Source of the DNA: Pyrinomonadaceae bacterium
GTDB lineage: Bacteria > Acidobacteriota > Blastocatellia > Pyrinomonadales > Pyrinomonadaceae
DNA: 37,165 nucleotides
Direction of reading: 5' to 3'
NCBI GenBank assembly: GCA_023717565.1
Contig: JAMQPI010000310.1
Coordinates: forward strand, 1-37,165
Position 1 is the stretch's first letter; each line of letters begins with the position of its first letter. The notes under the pieces were generated by a model. The model saw nothing but the letters and a program-made list of their open reading frames with translations. It ran no database searches and was not told the DNA's origin. Of this stretch, positions 17,075 to 25,992 are shown piece by piece. Position numbers and translations under genes: made by a program.

Positions 17075-18245
17075 TCTGATCCGCTCCACCCGGTGAACCT
17101 GGTTGTTTAGCTTGCTGCTCATCGCTCAATTTTTGAATGATTGCTTTCTGACGATCGCCATCCTCTTTGCGATTCAACCGGTAATAAACTGACGCCAACA
17201 GGACTCGGGCCTCGATAAAGTCCTCGTACTCTTTCAAAACGCCCTCGAGCAGTGGCCGGGCCTCACCTGGCTTTCCGGCTACAGCATAGACCGCGGCCAA
17301 GTGGTAACGAGCATACTGATCCCGGGGGCGCAAGCCGATCGCTCGTAACAAATGGTTTTTGGCTTCATCAATCTGCTTGTCCTGCCGCAGCAGTATTCCA
17401 AGATAAAGATTGGCATCGAAGTCATTTGCGTTGCTTGCTAATTCACTCTTGAATGCGATTTTCGCCTTTTCCGTATCTCCGAGCCGCATCAACACCCGAC
17501 CATACCATGCCTGAATTGCCGGAAGCTTCGGATTCAACTCAATGGCGTGTTGGATCTCTTTAAGGGCACCTTCAGCATCATCTGCCAGTAAGAGGATCGA
17601 GGCCATCAAAAGTCGTGCTTCGGCTGAATCGTCACCGCGGAACACTCGATCAATGATTTGCTGTCCTCGGCTTAGCTGTCCGTCACCGATGAGTGCGCTA
17701 CCGAGCAAGTACGCGAGCTTACGGTCATTTGGGTCCGTCTCCGCCAGCGGCGAAAGAAGTTCTATGACTCTTTTATACTCGCCCAATCTAACCAGGCAAT
17801 CTGCCAACACTAGTCGCGCATTCGGCACCTGGGAGCTGGTTGGAGACGCGACTAAAAATCGATCCAATTCAGTTGCGGCTTCTGAAAACCAGGCTGCCTT
17901 GTAATATGCCAAAGCCAGATTGAAACGGATTGTTTGATTGGCGGCATCAATAACGAGAGCCTGCTTGTATTGCTCAATTGCCTTTTCATACCGCCCCAAG
18001 CCAGAGTATGCCGCACCCAAATTTGAACGGACATCGACGCGCCCAGGGTGCTTGGTCAATATGGCCAAATAAGCGCGAACTGCACCCTCCAAGTCTCCGC
18101 TCTGGTGCAACTGAGTAGCCTGCTCAAACTCTCGCTCCACATCCAGCGAGGGACGCTGTACTGGCACCTGGCTGGCAGAGACGGCCCCCCAGATGAAAAG
18201 CGGAATTATCACCAAGGCGCTTCGACATCGATTTTCGATTGCCAT
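17013..18245 (-). CDS. Secreted tetratricopeptide repeat protein
   Basis: A 410-aa protein with a signal peptide at 1-26 (ALVIIPLFIWGAVSAS-Q), about ten TPR units from residue 35 to 370 (e.g. YLAILTKHPGRVDVRSNLGAAYSGLGRYEKAIEQY, HAIELNPKLPAIQAWYGRVL), and a Pro/Gln-rich disordered tail. It is the first gene of the leftward block TPR-TPR-cytochrome-CRTAC1-XylF-GH97 and overlaps the next TPR gene. TPR arrays bind peptides or proteins, so a role in assembling a periplasmic complex is plausible but unproven. Start codon ATG at 18245 is directly before the signal peptide; no strong Shine-Dalgarno is seen. The promoter should lie in the 369-bp divergent gap shared with the VWFA gene. Confidence 0.88.
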   Translation of the reverse strand: MAIENRCRSALVIIPLFIWGAVSASQVPVQRPSLDVEREFEQATQLHQSGDLEGAVRAYLAILTKHPGRVDVRSNLGAAYSGLGRYEKAIEQYKQALVIDAANQTIRFNLALAYYKAAWFSEAATELDRFLVASPTSSQVPNARLVLADCLVRLGEYKRVIELLSPLAETDPNDRKLAYLLGSALIGDGQLSRGQQIIDRVFRGDDSAEARLLMASILLLADDAEGALKEIQHAIELNPKLPAIQAWYGRVLMRLGDTEKAKIAFKSELASNANDFDANLYLGILLRQDKQIDEAKNHLLRAIGLRPRDQYARYHLAAVYAVAGKPGEARPLLEGVLKEYEDFIEARVLLASVYYRLNRKEDGDRQKAIIQKLSDEQQAKQPGSPGGADQNVSPKPPSNSNGITKQPQPQ

Positions 18246-18614
18246 TTAGGAATTCCAGGCGAGCCTAAGATTTCTAGAGAGGGAGTATACAACACTCGCT
18301 TTCAGGGTTTCCAAGCGGGACCGTGTCAGGGGTGTTGAAACATGCCAGTAAAAGGGGTACAGATGGCTGCTCGCTACCATTGATAGGGCCCTCGCTTCTG
18401 ACCTCTGCTGTTCCAATCTTTGGGAATCCCGAATCGAGGGCTTGATTCACCACACTGGCTTACTGGAGTTCAGACTCGAACAACACTATACTCAACACAT
18501 CCTTCAAGTGATCCTGGCCGCTCCAAGGATGTTTATGCGTCCGGCTGCCAGTCCCGATCATTGAGCCTTTGCACCGGTGGCAAAATAGAGTCAAAAGTTG
18601 AGGCAGAATTTCCA
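18246..18614. other. Divergent intergenic region between TPR and VWFA genes
   Basis: About 370 bp that should carry two divergent promoters. The ORF track extends the VWFA gene into it, but that peptide lacks domain character and precedes a good signal peptide, so it is treated as non-coding. GAGG at 18600-18603 is the probable ribosome-binding site of the VWFA gene. I could not find a convincing -35/-10 pair or operator palindrome. Confidence 0.5.
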
Positions 18615-20840
18615 ATGAGATCTCTTTTAAGCTTGGCACTGATAATCACAACGACCTCGGCTTCTCTTATCTTCGGCCAGACTCCAACTTCGCAGGATCA
18701 AGACGATGTCATTCGGGTCAAAACGAATGAAGTCAAGCTGGATGTTGTTGTTAAGGATAAGAAGGGACGCCCTATCAAGGATCTGAAGCCCACCGATTTT
18801 GAAGTCTCTGAAGACGGCGTACCTCAAAAGGTCGAATCATTTCGCTTTGTGATGCAGGGAGCCGAGCGTCCGAAACCGGAGGTTAAGCGCGATAAATCTC
18901 AACCAGGCGAGACAACTGCCCCTGTCGAAGAGCCCGCAACGCCGACCGCGCCACGGCGATCTACACTGGCCGTAACCGCGCTGGTTTTTGATCGACTATC
19001 CCAGGAAGCTCGGTCCTTAGCCCGAAAGGCCGGTTTGGCTTATGCGCAGGAGAGTATGGCACCTGGAGACTTCACTGGGGTGTTTGGCATTGATCAATCA
19101 CTGCGCACGGTGCAATCGTTCACCGACAGTTCGGTATTAGTTAAGGAGGCAGTTGAGCGAGTTACGGGAACAGCTACATCTACATACGCATCAGGCGCTG
19201 CGACTATGCAGACTAACGCCGACCGAAGTATCGTGCTAGACGGGCGAATATCGTCATCAATGCAGGCAGCTTCAGCAGCTGGCGCCAGCGGGGATAGCGC
19301 GGGCGCGTCAGCCGAAGGCCAGGCGGCGGGGCAGGCAGCGGCCGACCAGATGCTATTGGAGATGCAGAACCAAATGCTCGACCACTATGAGCGGCTGGAG
19401 CGGGACCAGCAGGGTTTTGCCACTATTAATAGCCTTCTGGCTGTAATCAGCCCAATGCAGAATTTGCCGGGGCGAAAAACGATTATTCTCTTTTCCGAAG
19501 GCCTAAAGATGCCCCCAGCTGTACAGGCAAAATTTCCAGCCGTCATAAACGCCGCTAACCGTGCGAACGTCAGCATCTATTCGATCGATGCCGGTGGGTT
19601 GCGCATAGAGAGCGGAACTACCGAAGCCGCGCGTGAGCTTAACTCGCTTGCCGCTGGGCGGATGCAACAGCAAGCTCGTGGTAATGAGGGTGGAGTCAAT
19701 GGTCCTTATACTCGGGCTTTGGAGCGAAATGAAGACTTACTCCGCTTTGATCCTCGTAGTGGCCTGGGTTCGCTATCGGACGAAACCGGCGGCTTTCTGA
19801 TTCATGACACGAACGATTTGGTGGCTGGCCTCCGGCGTATCGATGACGATATGCACGGGTACTACTTGCTCACTTACGTGCCTCAGAACAAAGACTATGA
19901 TGGCCGTTTTCGACAAATCAGCGTCAAAGTAACGAGACCAAATACCGAGGTGCAATCACGCAAAGGCTATTATGCAGTTGAGTCCGTTGGTCAGCTGCCG
20001 ATGTTGGACTATGAAGCGCCCGCCATCGCTGCGGCGCGAAATTTCAAAGCCGCCAATGAATTCCCTTTTCGGGGCGCAGCATTGAGCTACCCGGCAGCCG
20101 GTCGTTCAGGTTTGACTCTAGTTCTCGCCGAGGTGCCGATTTCTGCATTTAACCTTGCCTCAAGCAGTGACAACAAGACCTACAACTCTGATTTTTCCAT
20201 TGTGGCGTTGATCAGAGATCCATCACGCCAAGTGGTTCAAAAGTTAAGCCAGCACTATTCGCTTAACGGCCCGCTTGAGAATCTCGCCGCGGCGAAGAAG
20301 GGTGAGGTCCTCTTCTATAGGGAAACACAACTGCCCCCTGGTAAATACCATGTTGAATTGATTGCCTATGATGCGACGACTCGCAAGGTAAATGTCAGCC
20401 CCAGTTCGCTTGAAATTTCTAGCGCTGACGACTCAAGACCACGCCTGAGTAGCGTAGCTGTACTGAAGCGGGCGGAGCGCCTTAGTCCTGATGAGCAGAA
20501 ACGTGATCAGCCGCTCCGCTTCGGAGAACTACTTGTCTACCCCAACTTAGGTGAACGCATTGATCGCTCGGCGGCCAAGCAGCTGGCATTTTTCTTCACC
20601 GCCTGGGCGGCCAAGGGAGCCACGAAGCCGATGCATGTAACCCTGGAGATTCTTCAGAATAAACGGCAGGTAGGCCAGACATCAGCAGAGTTACCGCCAG
20701 CCGATGCACAGGGTCAGATAAAGTATGCCAGTTCTTTCCCACTCGATAAGTTTCAGCCCGGGGTGTTTGAGTTGAAAGTCACCATCAGTGATGGCCAGTA
20801 CAATGTGAGTCGTTCGACGCAGTTCACTCTCGGCAGTTAA
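18615..20840 (+). CDS. VWFA-related Acidobacterial domain protein, secreted
   Basis: A 741-aa exported protein from the ATG at 18615 (ORF-track start 18420 rejected: residues 1-65 look random, and MRSLLSLALIITTTSASLIFGQ is a typical signal peptide). The first mature segment, VVVKDKKGRPIKDLKPTDFEVSEDG, is the diagnostic opening of the VWFA-related Acidobacterial family (TIGR03436). A von Willebrand A-like core follows with GRKTIILFSEGLKMP and ANRANVSIYSIDAGGLR. Within the core is a Gly/Ala/Ser-rich low-complexity insertion around ORF residues 275-310. A family-typical GYYLLTYVPQNKDYDGRFRQISVKV and a C-terminal beta-rich region complete it. The canonical MIDAS DxSxS is not obvious. It is encoded opposite to both flanking TPR genes. 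Function in the family is unknown; adhesion or protein binding at the cell surface is a reasonable guess. Confidence 0.92.
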   Translation: MRSLLSLALIITTTSASLIFGQTPTSQDQDDVIRVKTNEVKLDVVVKDKKGRPIKDLKPTDFEVSEDGVPQKVESFRFVMQGAERPKPEVKRDKSQPGETTAPVEEPATPTAPRRSTLAVTALVFDRLSQEARSLARKAGLAYAQESMAPGDFTGVFGIDQSLRTVQSFTDSSVLVKEAVERVTGTATSTYASGAATMQTNADRSIVLDGRISSSMQAASAAGASGDSAGASAEGQAAGQAAADQMLLEMQNQMLDHYERLERDQQGFATINSLLAVISPMQNLPGRKTIILFSEGLKMPPAVQAKFPAVINAANRANVSIYSIDAGGLRIESGTTEAARELNSLAAGRMQQQARGNEGGVNGPYTRALERNEDLLRFDPRSGLGSLSDETGGFLIHDTNDLVAGLRRIDDDMHGYYLLTYVPQNKDYDGRFRQISVKVTRPNTEVQSRKGYYAVESVGQLPMLDYEAPAIAAARNFKAANEFPFRGAALSYPAAGRSGLTLVLAEVPISAFNLASSSDNKTYNSDFSIVALIRDPSRQVVQKLSQHYSLNGPLENLAAAKKGEVLFYRETQLPPGKYHVELIAYDATTRKVNVSPSSLEISSADDSRPRLSSVAVLKRAERLSPDEQKRDQPLRFGELLVYPNLGERIDRSAAKQLAFFFTAWAAKGATKPMHVTLEILQNKRQVGQTSAELPPADAQGQIKYASSFPLDKFQPGVFELKVTISDGQYNVSRSTQFTLGS

Positions 20841-20892
20841 TCACGACGCGGTTTTGATTTCAAAAAAGATGCGGCGGTAGTCGTAGCTTTAT

Positions 20893-21900
20893 TCATTTCT
20901 TCCGAATCTGGAGTTCGAGTTCTTTGGCTTCTTTTGCGTATTCTCCCCGCGGCGCTTCCTCAAGGTAAGCTTGAAGAGATCTAGATGCCTCTGTAACATC
21001 TCCCCGGCTCAGGTAAACGCGCGCTAAGTGGTAGTGAGCGGCGACACATTCACCGGCTGCCATGACCAGGGATTTAGTCAACTCGCGCTCGGCCTCTTGA
21101 AAATTTCCCATTTCGAGTTCCGCGATGCCCACCCACAAATACGCTACTGCTCGAGTACTGTCGATCGCAATCGCCTGGTTCAACTGCGAAATCCCGCCCA
21201 AGTAATCTCTGCGTTCGATTTGAACCAGGCCCATATTGAACTTCGCGTTGTAATTTTTTGCGTCATTCTCAAGCACGGTTCGAAAATGCTTTTCCGCCTC
21301 GTCCAGGCGCTTGAGCTTAAGATATTGCGCACCCAGATCATTACGCGCCGCGAGATACTGTGGGTAAATGGAGATTGCTACTTCGAAGTGCGCGGCAGCT
21401 TGGGGAAAGTCTCCTTTGCTCACGAACTTCAGTCCCAGGGCGTATTCCTTTTTCGCCGCTGATGGAATCGATTGCTGCAGTTCCGCGGCAGAAACCACTC
21501 GGCTGCCCGACCGGGTGAACTGCAGGCCCTTCTTCTCCCTCAGTTCCAGGGTTAGATCCACCATCAACCCGCGACCTAGTTCAACCCTTCTAACAACCGG
21601 TTCATAGTCGGAGTCGACAACTTCAGCCTGCACATAGTAAATACCCTGACCCAGGTTTCTTATGTAGAACTCGCCACTCTTATTGGTGTAGAGAGTCGAC
21701 AGAACGCTCTGCGAGGTTTTTAGCGTGATTCTCGCGTATCGCTCAGCCGCAAATCCTGAGGGAAGAACCACTCGACCTTGGATCACGGCGTTATTGGAAT
21801 CCGCCGTCACGTGCTGAGGTTCAACTTCCTGTGCGTGCGAAGTTACGGCCAGCACACACCAACAGGCAAATCCCACACAGGCGCGAGCAGTTCTACTCAT
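20893..21900 (-). CDS. Secreted protein with carboxypeptidase-regulatory-like domain and TPR repeats
   Basis: 335 aa from the ATG at 21900. The ORF track starts at a TTG at 21951; the internal ATG directly precedes a signal peptide (ACVGFACWCVLAVTSHAQ), so it is preferred, though no Shine-Dalgarno is evident. A beta-sandwich carboxypeptidase-regulatory-like domain (VIQGRVVLPSGFAAERYARITL ... GEFYIRNLGQGIYYVQAEV) is followed by about five TPR units (FEVAISIYPQYLAARNDLGAQYLKLKRLDEAEKHF). The TonB receptor upstream begins with the same kind of domain. The gene follows that receptor's terminator by about 50 nt, so it may be separately transcribed. A periplasmic partner of the receptor is possible but only inferred. 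Confidence 0.87.
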   Translation of the reverse strand: MSRTARACVGFACWCVLAVTSHAQEVEPQHVTADSNNAVIQGRVVLPSGFAAERYARITLKTSQSVLSTLYTNKSGEFYIRNLGQGIYYVQAEVVDSDYEPVVRRVELGRGLMVDLTLELREKKGLQFTRSGSRVVSAAELQQSIPSAAKKEYALGLKFVSKGDFPQAAAHFEVAISIYPQYLAARNDLGAQYLKLKRLDEAEKHFRTVLENDAKNYNAKFNMGLVQIERRDYLGGISQLNQAIAIDSTRAVAYLWVGIAELEMGNFQEAERELTKSLVMAAGECVAAHYHLARVYLSRGDVTEASRSLQAYLEEAPRGEYAKEAKELELQIRKK

Positions 21901-21950
21901 AAAGCCACGTTGAGCAAGGGCGCTTGCTGAAGTTATTACGGGCCCAGTCA

Positions 21951-21993
21951 AAGTGAAACGGCGCGAGAAGCGGTTTTGTCGCCCCTCGCGCCG
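21951..21993 (-). terminator. Intrinsic terminator of the TonB-dependent receptor gene
   Basis: On the minus strand CGGCGCGAG (21993-21985), a 17-nt loop and CTCGCGCCG (21967-21959) form a perfect 9-bp GC-rich stem. It is followed by TTTCACTTTG, a T-rich tract, 28 nt beyond the receptor stop codon. The placement, GC-rich stem and T-tract fit rho-independent termination. Confidence 0.72.
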
Positions 21994-22021
21994 AAGATTG
22001 ATGTACCGCCTGGCCGGCGAA

Positions 22022-25000
22022 TTAGAATGTGAACTTCAAAGCAAATTCCACAATTCGACGACCGTGCTTGTTGACGACTTTGCCAAAGTTGTCAATGGTG
22101 TTCTGGGTATAGCGGAATCCCTGTGTCGGATCGCAGGGATTTGACGTTCCACCAGCTCCGTTATTAGTAGTGACTCTCGCGTTGCAGACAGTGTCCAGCG
22201 CGAGAAAGATATCGCTACCGGTTAAGTTAGTGGAAGTAACATTGATTTGCGTCGGATACGCCTGATTGAACACGTTGAAGAGGCCAGTCCGGAACTGAAG
22301 CTTCATATCTTCTTTGATCGTGAAGTTCTTGAAGAAAGAGATGTCGAAGTTGCTCCGACCGGGAGTTCGGATGTAGAAGGGCGGTTGCGACGGCCCGGTG
22401 TTCGGAAATGTTGGAATTTGCAGCTTGCTAAGGTCGTATGCCTTGTCACCCAGTGTGGTGCCGCCCACTGCTGGATTTCCAAGGTAGATCGGTGTAATGG
22501 CACCCAGGCTGGCACCAGCATTGGTGCCATTGAACGCATCGGAGCCATACCATCCAACCGCATTACCCGCTGAGGCTATGTCACCGGTGAATCTTAGACG
22601 AATTGGTATTCCGCTCTGGATCGTCGTAATACCCGACATCTGCCATCCATTAAGGAACCCTCTCCCAACGGTGTTATCGAAACTGCCGCGGGCAAATTTC
22701 GGCAGGCTATAGTTGTACGACAGGTTGAAAACGTGAGTGCGATCGAATGGAAGCACACCCCAGCTTCTGCCCCTGGTATCAATCGGGTCGGCCCATGCAG
22801 CTCCATCACTCTCGTTGGTAGCTACCGTTCCTAGTGCCTTGCCAAAGGTATACGTGGCAAAGTATTGAAGGTTCTTGCCTGAGTGGCTTAGGGTCGCCTG
22901 CAGCGAGTGATACGTGGAGGTACCGGTAAATTGATAGACACCCACTGAGTTGAATGCGTCGAATGGCCTACGCGACCGAAGCACGGAACCATCAAGACCG
23001 GCGCGGTTAACGGGAACGGATAGATCGACACCGTTTATCGTACCGCTAGAGAATGTTCCTAGAGGAACGATGTTTAGGTTCCGTTGCTGAGGTAAGTGCC
23101 TGCCCTGAGTGCTAACATAGGCAACTGCCAGGATGTTGTCCCAAGGCAATCTCTTTTCAACCGTCAAGCTCATGTTGGCAACTCTTGGAATCTCGTTTGA
23201 TTCAAGATCGCGGGAGTTCACGTTGACGTTTGAAATCGTGGAGAATGGATCAACGTTCGCCAAATCGCCAATCGTAAACCCATTACCACCATTTCCCCAG
23301 GGCATACCGACGGTCGCGCTATAGGTGTTAGGCAATTGGCCGCTGGAATAATAATCGTAGTTACCCTGCACGCGGTTGTAGAAGAGCCCCGCACCAGCAC
23401 GAACCACCAAATCACCCTTGCCGCCAACATCCCAGGCAAAGTTCAGTCGTGGCATCCACTGAACTGGTAAGTTATCAAGAACGCCCTTAGGAATTTCCCC
23501 CCGGGCCGCCAATTTATACCCGTTTGGATTGTTGCGGTTCCCGTTTATGAAGACCCCACCACCACGAACATATGACGCAGGATCAAATAGAACACCCAGG
23601 CCTTTTCGCTCGAAGTTTTGGGGCAGATAAGCCAAACGCAAGCCTGCCTCAATCGTGAGATCAGGACGCACCTTCCAGCTATCCTGACCGTAGAACTCGT
23701 AGTTGTAGTAACGGAAGTTATCAATCGGACGCTGAGTGGCCTGCGTGAACTGAATCGGTCTGCCAGTAAACAGGTCACCGTAGTTGTTGCCGGTAGCATT
23801 GCTTTGGCCCCATTGCGCAACTTCCATGTTGGTATCACTGTTCGACTGTTGCCGTTTGTTCGCCTGTTCGATGAAGGCACCGAATTTGAACGTATGCGAA
23901 TTATGAACCTTCACCAGGTTGTCCGTGATCGCAAAGCTATCGTTCCAGGCTAAAACCGGGTAACCGTACGCAGTATGAAAATCACCGTTGCCCCACGTCA
24001 GCACACTGAGGGGAACATAGGGATTTTGACTGTCGTTGGCAAAGAAACCGACTCTCGAAAGACCCAGCCCAGCGTAGGACACTTTCTCGGGCTCAGCGAA
24101 GTCGTAGTTCAGCTTCAGCTTGCTGGCGCTGAACAGGACCTCGTTGGTCATCGTAGAATCGATAACGTTAGTTAAGTTGACGACCACGGAACGACCCAGG
24201 TTCTTGCTGGTGAGCTTACCGGGGAGCTCGTAATTCGACGAATTCCACCAAAGCCCACGCGGAAAACCCTGCTCCTCGTATTCGCGCGCAAAACGAACAT
24301 ACAGCTTGGTCTTTTCGCTGATGGAGTAGTCAAAGCGCGAGGTGAACTGATTTCTATTGTTCGGCCTGAGTACGCTGTAGACGTAATTGTTTTGGCCGAA
24401 GGGAACAGATAGATTGGGCGCCGGGAGTAGATTCAATATCGCCCTGCCGAAGGGATCGGCGCAGGGCACCAGGTTGTTGTTGGGTGCCGCATCTGAAGAG
24501 TCGTTGTTGTTATTGCCGGGAACCCCGTTAGCTGTGCATCCCGTCGGAACATGAATCGAACCCGCGGGCGACTCACCAAAGTCGCCAGCCCGCTCTCTCA
24601 CCGTAGGCACCCTAAACTTATTCGATCCTTCGTCAACTTGCTGATAGTAGCGCTCGTAGCCGACGAAGAAAAACAACTTGTCGCGATTGCGATTGAACTT
24701 AGTCCAAGGCAGCAGCACCGGTCCGCCGACGTTCCCTCCCGGATAGTTGTACTTGCTCTTGGGGCGCTCGACACCGTTAATACTGTTCGAGCGATCATTG
24801 GCTTGAAATTTATGATTGCGCAGGTAGTCATATATCGAGCCGTGAAAACCACTGCTCCCACCCTTTGTGGTGGCACTTATCTGAACAGCGCTGATTCCGT
24901 GTTCAGCCGCGTAATTGCTGGTCTGAACTTTTACCTCCTGCACCATGTCAGGGTTGGCAGTTATCACGGTTCCATTGTTGGAGCCAATGTCGATCATGCG

Positions 25001-25645
25001 CGAGCCATCGATGGTGACGTTGTTTTGCTCGCCACGCAAACCATTCACGTGATAATTGGCGTTCGCGTTAGCGCCACCACCGAACGAAATGCTCTCAAGG
25101 TCGGTATTGTCGGGAGCAACGACGCCCGGGAGAATTCGCAACAACTCAAGAGAGCTGCGACTGATGATTGATAAGTTATCAATCTGGGCCGCCGTAATCG
25201 TATTCTCTTTGGCTCCGGTTTCCGTCTCGAGCCGATCCCCCGTTGAAGTAACGGTAACGGTCTCGGTCGCTTGCCCAATTTCCATCGTAATATCCAGAGC
25301 GCGCGTGCTACTCGTTTCGAGGGAAAGGTCAGACCGCTCTGCCGTCTTGAAGCCTTGGGCCTCAATTTTAAGCGTGTAAAGGCCAGGGCTCACCGCAGAA
25401 AAAACGTAGGTGCCATCATCGCTGGTTTTTGTCGGCCGCTCATCTTTCGTTCGAGTGTTGATCAGCGTCACCGTAGCGTCGCGGAGTATTGCGCCTTGCT
25501 GGTCCTTAACGACCCCGCGCAGCGTCGCACTACCCGTAGATTGTGCGAATGACGATCGCGCGCCGGCAACAAATGCCAGGCAAATCACGAAGCTTAAGAA
25601 GAGGAAAGTCAGATTGAACGGCTTGCGCATATGTGTTGTATTCAT
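22022..25645 (-). CDS. TonB-dependent outer-membrane receptor, Oar-like, with N-terminal carboxypeptidase-regulatory domain
   Basis: 1207 aa from the ATG at 25645, chosen over the track start (25708) because AAGGTGA lies eight nt upstream and a signal peptide (FLFLSFVICLAFVAGARSSFAQ) follows. Domains in order (ORF-track numbering): carboxypeptidase-regulatory-like 60-145 (ATLRGVVKDQQGAILRDATVTL ... YVFSAVSPGLYTLKIEA), a TonB-box/plug region 150-270 (VTVTSTGDRLETE, LLRILPGVVAPD, YHVNGLRGEQNNVTIDG), then a long beta-barrel ending in RRIVEFALKFTF with the terminal Phe expected for BAM recognition. It imports a large substrate with energy from TonB-ExbBD, which are not encoded here. No SusD-type lipoprotein gene flanks it. 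GH2 is 0.6 kb upstream on the same strand. Substrate is unknown; the neighbourhood suggests oligosaccharide, but Oar-like receptors also handle other cargo. Confidence 0.93.
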   Translation of the reverse strand: MNTTHMRKPFNLTFLFLSFVICLAFVAGARSSFAQSTGSATLRGVVKDQQGAILRDATVTLINTRTKDERPTKTSDDGTYVFSAVSPGLYTLKIEAQGFKTAERSDLSLETSSTRALDITMEIGQATETVTVTSTGDRLETETGAKENTITAAQIDNLSIISRSSLELLRILPGVVAPDNTDLESISFGGGANANANYHVNGLRGEQNNVTIDGSRMIDIGSNNGTVITANPDMVQEVKVQTSNYAAEHGISAVQISATTKGGSSGFHGSIYDYLRNHKFQANDRSNSINGVERPKSKYNYPGGNVGGPVLLPWTKFNRNRDKLFFFVGYERYYQQVDEGSNKFRVPTVRERAGDFGESPAGSIHVPTGCTANGVPGNNNNDSSDAAPNNNLVPCADPFGRAILNLLPAPNLSVPFGQNNYVYSVLRPNNRNQFTSRFDYSISEKTKLYVRFAREYEEQGFPRGLWWNSSNYELPGKLTSKNLGRSVVVNLTNVIDSTMTNEVLFSASKLKLNYDFAEPEKVSYAGLGLSRVGFFANDSQNPYVPLSVLTWGNGDFHTAYGYPVLAWNDSFAITDNLVKVHNSHTFKFGAFIEQANKRQQSNSDTNMEVAQWGQSNATGNNYGDLFTGRPIQFTQATQRPIDNFRYYNYEFYGQDSWKVRPDLTIEAGLRLAYLPQNFERKGLGVLFDPASYVRGGGVFINGNRNNPNGYKLAARGEIPKGVLDNLPVQWMPRLNFAWDVGGKGDLVVRAGAGLFYNRVQGNYDYYSSGQLPNTYSATVGMPWGNGGNGFTIGDLANVDPFSTISNVNVNSRDLESNEIPRVANMSLTVEKRLPWDNILAVAYVSTQGRHLPQQRNLNIVPLGTFSSGTINGVDLSVPVNRAGLDGSVLRSRRPFDAFNSVGVYQFTGTSTYHSLQATLSHSGKNLQYFATYTFGKALGTVATNESDGAAWADPIDTRGRSWGVLPFDRTHVFNLSYNYSLPKFARGSFDNTVGRGFLNGWQMSGITTIQSGIPIRLRFTGDIASAGNAVGWYGSDAFNGTNAGASLGAITPIYLGNPAVGGTTLGDKAYDLSKLQIPTFPNTGPSQPPFYIRTPGRSNFDISFFKNFTIKEDMKLQFRTGLFNVFNQAYPTQINVTSTNLTGSDIFLALDTVCNARVTTNNGAGGTSNPCDPTQGFRYTQNTIDNFGKVVNKHGRRIVEFALKFTF

Positions 25646-25947
25646 GTTTAAGTCACCTTCTCTACCTTCGTTTTGAGCGGAACGAACGCTTAGCAACCTG
25701 AGAGACATGGCGTCCTCCGACGGACTAATCAGTGGGTTGATTGACTGCCTACGAAAACGACTCGCGAGCGAACCTAGTAAGCACGTAACGCCGCTTAGAA
25801 AAAACCACGAGCAGGGAGCGGCTCGCCGTATATACCTAGAGGGAGCTTCTCAAAAGTAAGGAGCTCCTCTCTCTAAGCTTTCAAACGGAAACTAGAACTA
25901 ACCCGCGAATATGAACGAAGAAGTTTGTTGCACTACCTGACAAAAGC

Positions 25948-25977
25948 ATTACTATTACGATTCCGATCCTTTGTCAA
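25948..25977 (-). promoter_or_regulatory. Candidate promoter for the TonB receptor gene
   Basis: Read on the minus strand, TTGACA (25977-25972), an 18-nt spacer and AGTAAT (25953-25948) form a sigma70-like pair, with the -35 exactly matching consensus. The implied 5' leader is about 300 nt before the ATG. The -10 matches in 4 of 6. The TTGACA is also one arm of the palindrome at 25970-25992. Confidence 0.35.
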
Positions 25978-25992
25978 GACCTTTTTGACAAA
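25970..25992. promoter_or_regulatory. TTTGTCAA-N7-TTGACAAA palindrome, possible operator
   Basis: An exact 8-bp inverted repeat (25970-25977 and 25985-25992) with a 7-nt spacer overlaps the candidate receptor promoter. A further TGACAAAA occurs at 25938-25945, 48 nt from the copy at 25986-25993. Three copies of one word around a promoter fit a repressor or activator site, but no regulator gene is in the window. Confidence 0.45.

Noticed and set aside
18420-18614. N-terminal extension of the VWFA protein in the ORF track
   Set aside because: The 65 residues look random, and a signal peptide begins exactly at the ATG at 18615 with GAGG upstream.
22022-25645. Reading the TonB receptor as a SusC protein of a classical PUL
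   Set aside because: No SusD-like lipoprotein gene is adjacent, and the N-terminal carboxypeptidase-regulatory plus plug layout and the acidobacterial gene set fit the Oar-like group better.
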